DNA from: Turbatrix aceti
Taxonomy: Eukaryota; Nematoda; Chromadorea; Rhabditida; Panagrolaimidae
DNA: 64,000 nucleotides
Direction of reading: 5' to 3'
Assembly (NCBI GenBank): GCA_963969345.1
Contig: OZ017770.1
Span: forward strand, 6,953,246-7,017,245
Below the pieces are notes generated by a model. That model saw nothing but the letters and a program-made list of their open reading frames with translations. It did no database searches and was not told where the DNA came from. Below are positions 48,346-60,076 of the stretch, piece by piece. Position 1 is the stretch's first letter, and each line of letters opens with the position of its first letter. Position numbers and translations under genes: made by a program.

Positions 48346-51142
48346 ATGTCATCGATTTTGGTGTTGCTTGTTCTGCTTGCATCGACGGTAGAAGCTTGTC
48401 TGCTCTGTCCGCAACGCATCCCGCTTCGCCCAAAGCCGCTGGATCAATTTCGGCTTCCGTCCATCAAGAAAATCCTAGACACTACCAGTGCAATTCGTCA
48501 GCTTTGTAACAACGAGACAAAGTAGGAATATGGTTAATTTTGAACATTTAAACACTCAGATATTCAGATCAGTGTCCGAGCAGTGCGGGAAAGATGTTTC
48601 GCATCTTTTTTGTTCACTCAACAAATTGGTGCAGTACTCTTCGATTGAGTGCCCGGGTCAGGATGATGCCGAAGCCTGCACCACGTGCCAGCTTGAAGCG
48701 GCACAGATGTACAACGCCAATTCATGGGTCATGACGTGGATCGACTCGATTGGAAAGATGCCTGCCGGCATCAGCGACGGCAACTACCACTGGCTTGGCG
48801 ATTACGAGCAATGCGAAAACCTTCAACAGTAAATTATTAAAAATTTTTTGTTAAATTTTTAAACCCTGAGTGATTATAGAAGCGGTGTGTTTAACGGTCA
48901 CTACTGTTTGGTAAACTTCGAGGTGCCAGACACGGTGCTTAATACCAAGTGCGACGAAGACAGGCCTTTGGAGGTCCATCTGGGTATCTGTCTACCCGCT
49001 TCCTGCAGCGTAGACGAGACAAAGCAGCTTATCGAAGGTTTTGCATACTTTAAAATCATCACTTAATTCCTACAAACTTTTTTTAGAAGTTTTACAACAC
49101 CAGATGCATGTCCAGTGCGAACCTCCAGTACAATGGTCAATTGGCTCTCAAATATTCATGTTAGTTTAAAAACCAACAAATCCGATAAAAATGATTTTTT
49201 TTTTCAAATTTCAGGCACGCATCTTTATTCTGGATAGTCGTGGTATTGCTGATTACGGTGTTGATGTGGTGTTTAAAACCTTCCGATAGCATTTACTATG
49301 AAATAGCCAAATCTTTGTCGCTGCAAAGCAATCTTCAGGTCTGCTTTAGAACCACCTGCGCATCCTACGATTTTAACGTCGTACCTGGACTACAAGTTGT
49401 TTCCCTGTTCATGCTGATCAATGGACACGTTTTCTACCTTATCATGCCTTATCTTGGTTAGTGGTGGCACCTTGTTTTTGTTTCGCACTTTTACGACGTA
49501 TTGATGAAAAACCACATACAAAGTCGATTACTAGCAAGCTAATTGCTATTCAATAGTCATTAAAAATTCTGAGATCTTTTATACATTTACTTATTTCAGA
49601 AAACGTGTCATTCTCATACAAAAGCTCAGAAAATGTCCTTCTTCAACCAATTGTCAACTTTAGTCTATACGTGGACGGTCTTTTGGCACTGGTGGCCTTG
49701 AGGATATCCCTACATGTGGCTCGTGGCAGCTTCAGTACGAGCCGGAAGATAATTGGACATTTCATACGACGAGCTGTGAAGTAAAAACTTTGACAGACTG
49801 TTTTTACCCTGTTCAACCTGATTTCAGAATTTGGCCGGCATATGTCTATGTGACAATTTTTTCTGCCCTTCTTTATGTTCGCCTTGGTTCCGGACCCATG
49901 TGGTCTCACAATGACCTCCCCAACCGCTGTCTGTCGTCTTGGTGGGCAAACATATTGCTCGTCAATAATTTACTCGGGATCAAAGAAACGGTATTCATTT
50001 CTCTTTTTTTAATATATATTTTTTTTATTGCATACAGGACTTTTCAAGGTGATTTTTTGTCTTTTTTTACAGTGCCTGGATGGAGGTTTTCTTGTCGCCC
50101 TTGAACTACAGTTTTACATCTTTGCATTGGCGCTAATCTTCCTCCTACAATACTCAAAACCCGGTTTCAACGTCGTTATCACAGCTCTCTGTGTGATATC
50201 TTCCATTTTCACATTTTTTGTCGCTTATACTTATAAAACGTATGCAACACTCATTCCAACGGCAGAAGCTTTCAAAGCAGATAATGGGTTGGTTTTTTTA
50301 CGTTAATAGCATCGTTATTACCGTATTTATATTTTTAGTGACATCATGTACGAAAATTACATTAACAAAATCTACCTCAATCCATTGGCGCGTGTTGCAC
50401 CTTTTCTAGTTGGCTTGGCTGCACCCCAGTGGTTCAGCCACCGTATTCGACGTCTGCGTTCGGTAATTAACCGGAGCACCCAGTTGATACCCATTTAATT
50501 TTTAACTTATAATGCTTTTAGGTATTGACACCTACATGTGTCGTTGTTTGTTCGGCAATTTTCTTTTTCATCGTTTGGGGACCGTTATTTATCGGCGATG
50601 CGACTGGCTTGTACGCAGGCTATGCGTCAGTTCATCGCACGCTCTGGGCAGTTGGTGTCATTTTTATTGCCTTCATTTTCAACAGTATTGAAGACTCCAA
50701 CGGTACTGTTCTTTTTTTTCAACCAAATAAACCGACCACAAACGATTCTTTGCTTTTTTTACAGTTTTCAAAGCGATCCTCAGCTGGAAGGCATTCTATC
50801 CCATGAGCAAAATGGTTCTCTTGGTTTTCCTGATATCGGAGCCTGTTGCGCTCTCTCTTTTCTCTTCACTACATCGTCCGCTGAATGCAACCCTATTCAA
50901 CATTGTAAGTATCTCACAAAAGTTTTGAATGAGCGTGCCTGATCGCCTTACTGCAGATTTTGACAAGCATCGGAACCTTCGTGTGCTCGTACATCGCCGC
51001 AGTCGTCGTCATCGTCTTCCTCGTACTGCCCATACGCCATCTTGTCGATTTGTTTTTCTTCAAACAAAAGCCGGAAAGTGAGCAGAGCACCTCTGCAGAT
51101 AACTCAGAATGTGCACCCCTCAACAACGGTCAATCTGCTTAA
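48346..51142 (+). CDS. NRF-6/NDG-4-like membrane O-acyltransferase
   Basis: The family (nose-resistant to fluoxetine) consists of multipass acyltransferase-3 proteins acting in lipid transport or acylation in intestine and hypodermis. The start at 48346 gives a signal peptide (MSSILVLLVLLASTVEAC). The extracellular NRF domain (about residues 60-230) has the conserved cysteines (SEQCGKDVSHLFCSL, CTTCQ, ISDGNYHWLGDYEQC, NGHYCLVNF, GICLPASCSVDE). About 10 TM helices follow, with the family block WPAYVYVTIFSALLYV and the segment GFLVALELQFYIFALALIFL. The putative active-site His lies in VVSLFMLINGHVFYL. The end is a charged tail (NNGQSA). About 12 short introns. Confidence 0.88.
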
Positions 51143-51587
51143 ATCGTGCCAATGATCGTTCCCACCATACTCAGTCAAACAGGTTTATTTCGTCTGGTTA
51201 TTAAGTTTATTAATAGACAATTTCGATTTTGAGTAAAAAATATGTCAACCACATTCGTTTTGTACAAAAGTGACAAAACACGGAGAAAAAACATCTTCAT
51301 TTTAGCTTTACGCAGAAATGCAACGTGTCAGAATCGCAAAAAAAAGGACAAAGATTCATATCAAGGGTATTTTCTGAAATCAGTTTAAAGTGGCAAAAGT
51401 TGGAAACGAAAGGGACAGAAAGAAGGAAGGGTGATTTGTTTTTCAAGAAAAAAATCATTGTCGTCCGAAAGCAACAATTAATAGCCAAAAACGGACAGTG
51501 GAAATAGGAAAAAAAAGTTGCGCTCGAAAAATCATTGAACTACACAGGTTGTAACTGGTTGAAATGGCTAGCAAGATTGCAATAGTT
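51143..51587. other. 3' flanks of the acyltransferase and ceh-43 genes (convergent)
   Basis: A 445 bp interval between two convergent genes; AT-rich, with no gene. It should contain both polyadenylation regions. Confidence 0.5.
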
Positions 51588-54068
51588 TCAGTAAGATCCA
51601 TTCGCCTGGTAATTGATGTACGGGGGCGGTTGATAGTAAGCCATGGGATCGTAGTATGACTTGATATCTTCGTTGTATTTGTTCACATTGCTAAAGTCTG
51701 TTGTCGGATGAAAAGCGCTACCGTTGCCAAACGACATGCCGGATGCGGCAGCTGCATGGAGGTTATGAGGCGAAAGTTGCATGTGATGCATCTGCATTGC
51801 CATTTGCGGGTGTTGATGAAGTGATAATTGTGCCGCCGAGCCTATTGCGTTGGGTAGCCCTGGTATCATAGACATTTGAGCAGCTGTCGCTGGATTACTC
51901 CAATTGAGATCGAGTGTTGAGGCATCCATACCGAGAAGAGATTGTTGGGGAAGTTGTGGTGGCTGTGGTTGAGGTTGTTGTTGTTGGCTTGCGACTGGAG
52001 GCACCGGGAGAAGGTTTGATGGCCCACTGACTGGAGTTGAGGATGAAGCTGCGCCGGCATTTGAGTCTATGGCCGAGCATACACTTCGATGAGCGGCATC
52101 CACGTCGGCAACGCTTACATTGCTGCTACCATCGACACTCGTGGCAGCCGAATTGGGTGGACTGATGTCGTTATCCTTGTTTGAATCCTCGTCTTCTGAA
52201 CATCGTTCACCGCCCGACTTTGAAAGTTTCTTTTGCTTTGATCTTCTGTTTTGGAACCATATTTTTACCTGAAAAATATTTAGCCATGAGCAATGCTGCG
52301 TAGTTCTGTGCTTTATGGTGCTTATGTTAAACAAAATTATAGGTCAACAGGCAGCAATCATAGCAGGCAAATTACAGATGACAGTTATCTGTTATGCTGG
52401 TAATATTTTTATCAAAGCTTTGCAATGAATAATCAAACGCGATTTCTAACCCGTCTTCCTTCAAAACAACGCAGAAGCTTTACTTCGGCTCAAAAACTTT
52501 TTCTACGACGTCTGAAGAAGAATGGAGAAAACAATAGTTGCATACGTGCGGAAAAAAAATCGAAAAAGTTTTTTATATTGCATCGTCTTATTCATTCTTT
52601 CTTTGCTTCTAAATCTATCGTAATCCAACAGTGGGTGTAAGGGACGGTGTTGCTCTTTTTCACCGAGTGCGCGAATCAAATAAGGACACTGACGAAACGA
52701 TGGCGGTTTTGAATGGTACGTTGTCGTCTTGTTAGCGTGTACAGTGAACAGAGAAAAGAGGGATGAAGGCCGCGTCGAGTTGACATCGACATCGAGCGAC
52801 GACCACTACCACCCCAATGTTTGGTAGGAAATACAGGCCGTGAAGAGGGCAAAAGATAGAGGGCGATGGAGGAAAAAAAAAACAAGCATGCATACTGTTT
52901 TCACAAAAGCAGGACGATCATTGGATCCTTCTGTATGGTTTCCGGTGTGCGTGTGTGTGTGTGTGTGTGTATTTCTCCTTTTCCTCTATTTTTCTTGTAT
53001 ATGTCAAATACGAAAAAGACGCTTACGATTTTCAACGTACTCCGAAACGGACACTACCCAGCTCGTTTTTTGACAGGTGGGATCACCCTAGGATTGACAG
53101 GTGTGTCTGGAGTGACCCTTGGAAGGCATGGACGCCCTGGCACTCCCACCACATGCGACACATGTAAGGTAAAAGAAAGATCTCGATAAGATCGTTACCG
53201 GCGATAGTCTGTGGTTACGTATGGCAGGAGAAATGAAAACATAACGCAACCCATCCCAAAAAAAAATGACTGATGAACTCTATTGCAAACTTCCTGTCAC
53301 AGAACGCGCCAAAATTCAACAACGAACGAAAGATAGGTGTGACTCATTCGGGGAGTGACAAGCCAGACTTCAGTTTCTACCACATCACAGGGATTGACAA
53401 GCGTGACAGAAGCCATAACTGCGGGGCAAATAAGTGCGTGCCAAGGTGTGAAAACTGTATGCCAGGGCAACGCGTGGGAACAAAAGCCGATGACGAAGAA
53501 CAAAAAGTCTGACAAACCTGTGTCTGCGATAAGCCTAACGAACTCGCGAGCTCGGCACGTTCGGGGAGTGCCAAATACTGCGCCTGTTTGAATCTTTGTT
53601 GAAGCATGGCTAGCTGCTGACTTGAATAAATGGTTCGCGGCTTGCGTGTCTTCTTGCCCTTAGAGTTGATTTGCACCTCGCTGCCTTCGATGATTTTTGT
53701 CGTTTGTTCTTGTCCAAAACCTGAAATACAGACACGATAAAAATAAACAAGCAAAAAACATGCAAGCGATACTCACTTTCTGGTGAACTGGAAGGTTGTT
53801 GATAGAGAAAGTTTGAAACAGCTTGGTTGGAAGGATAACTGCCGTTTGGACCGAATGATGGCGGATAAAAGTAAGGAGATATGCCAGGATTGGGCCTGCC
53901 AAAATCGGCACCTTGAGGGTAATTGGAAGGATAACCAGCCGGCGGAACAGACTGTTGACCGGATTGAGGAGTATTGACGCCGTTAATGCCGTTGGCTCCA
54001 AAGTCAAACGACTTTGCATCAAACGGTTTGGCTTCGACTTCCCAAGGATCAGTTTTTTCGGCTGCCAT
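51588..54068 (-). CDS. ceh-43: Distal-less/Dlx homeodomain transcription factor
   Basis: The Dlx orthologue CEH-43 controls anterior hypodermal and neuronal (dopaminergic) fates in C. elegans. The start [18 protein letters not shown] (54068) lies just after TTCTTCCAG, a likely trans-splice acceptor; an in-frame ATG at 54113 is possible. The homeodomain is split across two exons: [20 protein letters not shown] and [20 protein letters not shown], then after a 1.2 kb intron [28 protein letters not shown] is the Dlx signature and Gln occupies the usual position 50 (WFQNR). The C-terminus is Gln/Pro/Met/His-rich with polyQ, and ends [16 protein letters not shown]. Stop TAA at 51588. Confidence 0.94.
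52945..52971. repeat. (GT)n microsatellite in the ceh-43 intron
   Basis: A run of about 13 GT units with one GC interruption, inside the large intron that splits the homeodomain. Confidence 0.9.
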
Positions 54069-56261
54069 TCTGGAAGAAGGGGCGTTTACATCAACAGAGA
54101 TTGTATAAGGCATATAAGGTTGCTACTAATCATACGCGAAACCAATTGACACGATCATTTATGTTGACTACAGCCAATTACACGCGGCAGTTAATGACAT
54201 TTGGCACGCGGCACGTAACAACATAATGATCAAATGGGTTCACAAAAATAGGCATGTACCCGCTAATCGCTTCTTCACGCAACAGATTTTTACACCGATC
54301 ATTTTGACACGATACAATTGCGGCATTGGCAATTACAAGTTGAAGAGAAGCCTCAAATGAATATGAAGCGACGTCGCGGATTACAGCAGGCAAGCAAAGT
54401 GTCTTCAAAAGCGTGGTTTTCCTTTTCTCCACTGTCTATTCTGTTCGCTTTGCTGAGACGCATGGCCCCGCCCCTACTGTACGATTGGGGCGTTGCTGGC
54501 GTAGCCGACCATTGGTTCGGCGTTACTGGTTGTCGTGCTTGCCTACCCGCTTCTGTGTTCCCAATTCTTCATTTTTTCCTCTCCCCTACAAAAGCAAGTT
54601 TGTATGGATGTAGTTCAGTGTACAGGAGACTCCCGCCGTGCCGGCACGTTGCCACAACTCTCGTGGCGTCGCAGGAGTTCATTGTCAAGGCAGGGGAAAA
54701 AAGAATGGTCCACCGATGTTGATGTGTGCGCGATACAGACGTGTGCCAAAGTTTTGCGTAATTGTTCTCCCGGCAGAACGAGCACCAACCTTACAACGAC
54801 AAGACAAGAAGCAGGAAACAAACGCGGGCACGGCAACAATAAAAACACAATACTTTCGGCTATTTTAAAACTATGTTACACAGGAGAGAGGGAAGGGGGC
54901 AAGGAGACGAAACGTATTCTCCGTTGCTTGTGCCTGCAGAGACTTTTCTTTTGTTTTTTATTGCCCTAGAAAAAAATCCAACAAAAAAAACCGTCAATGA
55001 GTTTATAGACTGTCACAAGTTTCGGAACTCATCATTCGTTTTTTTTTTCTGCTAAGCAAGCAAGGATGGCCTTCAGAAAATCGGCACACCATTCAAGGAT
55101 GTGCCCACCCGCATGATGGATGCATACCTAACCCCGTTAGTGACACCAATCATCCCAGCCGGTGGATACCAATTAGCCAGTCAGCAAAAAATACAAAAAA
55201 AAGAGAGATTTTGATTCGCGTAAAAAAAAAAGTTTAAATACATATGACAAAGCCCGACACGATATGCCGCATCATTTACCGTGTGCATGTGTGAGTGAGT
55301 CGAGTTTGCTTGTGGTTACAGAGTGAGTCTCGGTGCCTTCGCTTTACTGTTATCCGCCGCTTCCTATCGCCTTCCTTCCGGTAAGCTTGCTTGCCTGCGG
55401 CTTTGCGAACCACAACGATTAGTTACCAAAGTTGACAGACAACGCAGTCTCTACCCTCCAAAGTATTGTGCAAAAAATAAAATACAAAATATTCTATAAG
55501 ATTTGGGGGGAGGAGGAGGATCGCGACTCAGAGACTTGGCTTTGAACAATTTTCGACCGCGAAAAACGAAGAAGACAGGAAGGTGTGTAATTGACAAAAT
55601 TACCGTATCATTAGCAGGTGATTGCCAACAATTTGCGTCGTAGGCGACTGCGAATTTGCGCTCCGACAAACGGTTGTAGTTGTCGGCGGTCAACAAGGTA
55701 AGATGCGGTAGTCTCTGAATTTAGTGCTCTTAATTCTTTCGCGTTGTCGTTCACGTACTTTTTAACCAAAATCATTTCCAAGTTATGGCTACGTTTTTTT
55801 TTTCCTATAACCATTTTTCGCGCGTCACAAACAGCGTTCTTCTGGCTCATCGTCATTTATTGGCCGGTTTTGTTTACCTAACCCCATGCACAGACGTGAA
55901 AACTACTTATATACAGTATGCCGTCTGTTTTTCTATCTAATATTTTTCTATATCTATTTTATTGTTTTTGGTAAAACCATTTCCCGGTGCCATCTCCAAG
56001 GCAGACGTGTTTTGGCTGCCACAGGCAGGTGTTGGCACACGACTGTATTATATGGCATTGCGCAATTTAGGGCGACCAAAGATTTTATCTACTATCCCGG
56101 CTCCCCCGAGTCCGGCGAACGCATGCCGACCGCAGCGAAGCAGACGATTAAGCCATGCCACGCGCCGGGAATTTAGGGGTGATCGGACGCGCGCGCAGCA
56201 AAACAAGAATTTAGGGGTGCTACCTGCGCGGCAGAGTCTTTTTACATGAAAGCATGAAAAC
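54069..56261. other. ceh-43 upstream region
   Basis: About 2.2 kb upstream of the Dlx gene. Open frames up to 144 codons exist (for example 54535-54969 +), but none has recognisable domains or exon partners. The sequence has few long homopolymer runs and moderate GC. It is the likely cis-regulatory region of ceh-43. Confidence 0.4.
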
Positions 56262-56707
56262 CTAGCCGCCGCCACAACCACCACCGATGCCGAGGTAGAA
56301 CGAGAAAGAAACTTTGCGCAAAAATATTTCACTGCTGCTATAGCGGCAGATGTACAATCGAAATGGAGGTCTCCATGAAATATCACTGTCATTTTTTAGT
56401 GGCATTTTTTCGACAAGTTTTTTTTCTTTATGATGATTTATTGATCGTCTATGAGGTTGCAAAAGCATGTCCATGTTTGCGTTTGGCGCGTCCCAAAGAT
56501 GTGTTCGTAAGACTTGACTCAATGCTGAGGGCGACTGGATGCTCAACTCTGCTTTTCTCACCATAAAGAGATACAAAACTGGATCGCACAGTGACGGACG
56601 GGAAAGACAACTGAGGCAGAAGGAAATTGACTCGTACACATCGTCGCTGCCGCTCTTTGGGAACCTGAGGCCGTCGCGACGGAAGAGGAGCAGACGTGCA
56701 CGGTATC
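56262..56707 (-). CDS. Orphan exon resembling GPCR TM7 and C-terminal tail
   Basis: A minus-strand open frame enters behind a good acceptor (TATCAAACAG at 56708) and reads VYESISFCLSCLSRPSLCDP followed by VLYLFMVRKAELSI (about 56540-56650). This is the shape of rhodopsin-class TM7: a Ser/Cys-rich helix with D-P-x-x-Y and a basic helix-8 start. A soluble tail follows. I looked upstream on the same strand to 59.5 kb and found no TM1-TM6 exons. It could be the last exon of a gene with long introns, a pseudogene remnant, or chance. The 3' end is not defined. Confidence 0.35.
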
Positions 56708-59546
56708 CTGTTTGATAGAAGAAGAAACGAGGGATGGAGACGACACTCCTGTTTATGTACCTGGTGTGCAGTGACTCGTTTTGGGCATGCGATAATTTTA
56801 TTGCCTCATTCAAACACCGTGTGAATAGGGGCCAAGTTGTTGCTTTTGGTGGGATAGAATGCAGCAAAATCAAAAAATTTTCCCGCCGGATGCGATTTGG
56901 TAATTTAAAGCCGGGTGGTCGGCATGACACAAAATTTTGAGGTAAAAGCTCTCAAAATGCCCTTGTCTGACAGGTAGATTGGAGAAGTACGCCGTCTGTC
57001 ACTCAACTTCCCTTCCTACCTTTGACGAAGTGGTGACATGCTTTCGACCTCTGCGGCGATGGGTTTAGAGACAGCGAAAGAAGGGCGCGCCATGAACTGA
57101 AGCCATTGTCATCCGCCGGCACCCTACTGCGGTTTAACACATGTTTCGCAGCGTCGCGGGAGGTCTCGCAGACTACTGTACAACAAGTACAATGAACATG
57201 AACTAAGATTTACGGATCGGCGAATGTCCAAGACAATTCGAGACTCATGCGGCGTAGGACACGAAAGAAATTTGACCTGGTCGATGAATTGTTGTTCGGT
57301 CGATGGCGCAAGCCATGTGCGGGCTTTGGCATGACGGGTGAGCTCAACGCGGCGTGAACGCGCGCCGGAGCCCATCGGGTTCGATCGGTAGATAGGACAC
57401 AAAAGCCCCGATACCTTCGGAGCTCTCCATCCCGGCAGGCACGACCCCGCGACGTCGCCGCGCTGTCAACGGCGCCGCTGTTTGCCCACAGCGATATCGC
57501 ACCTTTCCGCAAATCCACTTGTGGGATTACGACACATTCGTAATTATTGGGTTACGCTCATGCTTGTGCGCGGCCGCAACTGCTTGACTTATTAATGAGT
57601 GCTTGTACAGGGGTCGAGCATGCTTTTGTCGCATCGCTGTTTTGTTTGTTACGGACATGGCAGGGTCCCGTGATTGATAGCCTTTGCACATGCACTACGA
57701 TGCGGCCGGAAGCAAGCAAAGTTATAGTACTCCGGAAGCGCGGTGCCATTGGCGGCTGGTAACATTCAGTCTCATGTTTTTCTGCCCCCGATGCCTGGGC
57801 TCGAGAGTCGCGTCGTTGTGCTTGCTTGAAATCCTACTTCCTACCGTAAGCTGTTGCCGTCAGCGACGACGAAGCATCAAAAAAAGCAACTCAGCCTTTG
57901 CCTCTTTTAGCAGCAGAAACTTGTTTATCTTGAAAAAGGGGAGGTTAAATTGATCGACGTAATGCTTGCCAGCTAGTGACAAAAACTTGTACGCAGGCTT
58001 CGATGTCGACCAACTTCCGCCGGGGGCAGCAATTATCAGGACCGACACAGGCAAGACAGAGGTACGTGCTTATTTGGCTCAGACAACGCTCCACCAGATG
58101 GCATAAAACAAAAACCGCGTGCCAGGAGAGGAGCGAAGTTCGTCACTCTTTGGGACTCTGTCTGATAATTATTATTTATCATGGAAGCCAGCCTCAGCAC
58201 GGGGGTGTGAAATGATCAGCCTATTTTGTTCAATAGAAACCTGGAAAAAAGAGATGAGGTCGGAAGAGTAGGAATGACACAGCTCTATTGTTTAGCAATT
58301 TTTCCTTTTTCTGACCGACTACAGTACACAAACGTCACAAAACAACAAGGTCGCGGTATGCCTGCGTGCTCGCGTGGATGGATGAATACTCGGATCTGTC
58401 TACAACGCCGACCACCGCCGGAATTGTCCTTGAACGCGAGCTGACAGGAATCCATGTTTCGATCATTTGCAGAATGATGAGCTGGCAAATGCAAACAGTG
58501 GAGAGAGGGAGAGTAAGGGTGTCCATTAGCACGACGTTTGCCGTTTGTCAAAGTCATGAACAGAAACGCAATTAAAATGCCATCGTTTACAAAAGCGAGT
58601 GAATAAGTTTTGCATGACTGCGCACATCCTGAAGGCAAATCGCACTGGGGTTTGTTACCACACAGGTACGAATAGCGGCAGGTTGACAAAAAAAAAAGAA
58701 GAAGAAAAAAAGTCGATCGCTGGAAACAACAAAATCATCGTGCTCCGACAGGTGTCTGTCTATTCATGTGAATTTACTGCACTCATTTCCGACGTACTTT
58801 CGCCTCAATCCCAGAAGGCACATAAAAATGTCATTTCTAAAGATCCGACGAAGACAAAAAAGCGGATGAAAAAACCATCAACATGCATCCATCCCACTGC
58901 CAGGTTAGTTATCGTGGGTACGTTTTGCGTTCACTCACTTCTTTGAGGCAGCCACTTAAAGCGGCACCGACCGCTCAATTACAAGAAGCAATTGACCGTG
59001 CGAAGTGAACGATTTTGCAACAGGCTAAAACAACTCGGCAGCCGGCTTGATTACAGGTTTCTCTCCTTTCATGCTGTCTTCGGCCGGGGCAAAGGGTTCA
59101 GTCTTCCTGGTTTTTGTTTGATTTTGTTTCGCAAATCGCGAGCAACAGAGGGAGGGCAAAAGGTATTGAAAAGGGTGTCAGAGTGCTTCCGAGAGTGCCT
59201 ATTATCCGGTGACAACCGGGGAATCTTTTATTCATCGTCGACGGATGGCCAACTTTGCCGCTATTGCGCAAGTTGTATACCGAAACTTTTTTTATGCAAG
59301 TGAGCCGATTGTAAAGCCATAAACTGCAGACGCAGCCCTAAGACTCTTTTGAGTTGTCTCGTCACCTTCGTATTTCCTTTTCATGAGTCTTTGATTTCGC
59401 CATGATCAATAAAGGGACGCAGCCGCCCAAATAGCCAAAATGTTAATTCATAGCTTGACAATGACTTTTTCCTTGAATGCACACAAAATCTTGCCAAGAC
59501 TGCTCCTGAAATTGACTTCAGGCATTTTGTTGTTTTTGTGTTAACC
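56708..59546. other. Gene-poor interval
   Basis: This 2.8 kb interval includes a GC-rich patch around 57280-57500. ORFs up to 134 codons occur on both strands with no recognisable content. A GTTCGATC near 57380 resembles a tRNA T-loop but no matching acceptor stem, A-box or anticodon arm is present. It may hold distal regulatory sequence for ceh-43 or missing exons of the TM7-like gene. Confidence 0.4.
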
Positions 59547-59951
59547 ATGACTGATCGGATGCTGGAGCTCTTCAAAAACCTGGAAAAAGATGTTCTGAAG
59601 ATTGAACACGAGATTGAACAAGTTCGACGCAATCAAAAAATGCTCAACTTTTCAAATGATGGTTTGCCGAAGTACATTTCTTCGCTGGTTATTTTTCATT
59701 TTTAATTGCCTGTTATTTTCAGAGACCGTCACTTCATTGAAATACTCTTCACGCTTGCAAACAACATGACCAATCTAAAATGCGAAATCGACAAGATGCA
59801 GAACATCGAATTTGTCAATCCATACGAGGTGCAAGGCGGGCAAAAAAAAGAACTGGACAATCTTCGGAGCCAGCTTGAAGCCGTGAAAAAAGAGCGGCAG
59901 GCGAAAGAAATTGTCCTCAATTTCATGCTTCATCACGTACCAAAAAATTAA
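59547..59951 (+). CDS. Small coiled-coil protein
   Basis: The start MTDRMLELFKNLEKDVLKIE (59547) opens a helical protein of about 115 residues in two exons, joined in phase (ccgaa|GTACAT ... TTTCAG|AGAC) across a short intron. Exon 2 reads KDRHFIEILFTLANNMTNLK, and the second coil is KKELDNLRSQLEAVKKERQA, ending NFMLHHVPKN. Heptad-like patterns cover most of it, so it is probably a subunit of a coiled-coil complex. Its size and the C-terminal LNFML are loosely reminiscent of centromere/kinetochore subunits such as CENP-H, but this is only a suggestion. An AATAAA-type sequence lies downstream. Confidence 0.65.
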
Positions 59952-60076
59952 ACATTTATAACACACTGTACGTTTCTTAGATATCTACACATCGATGCAA
60001 TCAGACAACGTTAATAAAAAATTAAAAAAAAGTGTAAAGCTTATCTTTGAGTGAACGCCGAGTCTTGCAATGCGTT

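Noticed and set aside
54318..54722. 134-codon open frame on the + strand upstream of ceh-43
   Set aside because: Composition looks random and it overlaps other frames without exon structure.
57360..57400. Possible tRNA T-loop (GGGTTCGATC)
   Set aside because: No acceptor stem, anticodon arm or A-box fits around it.
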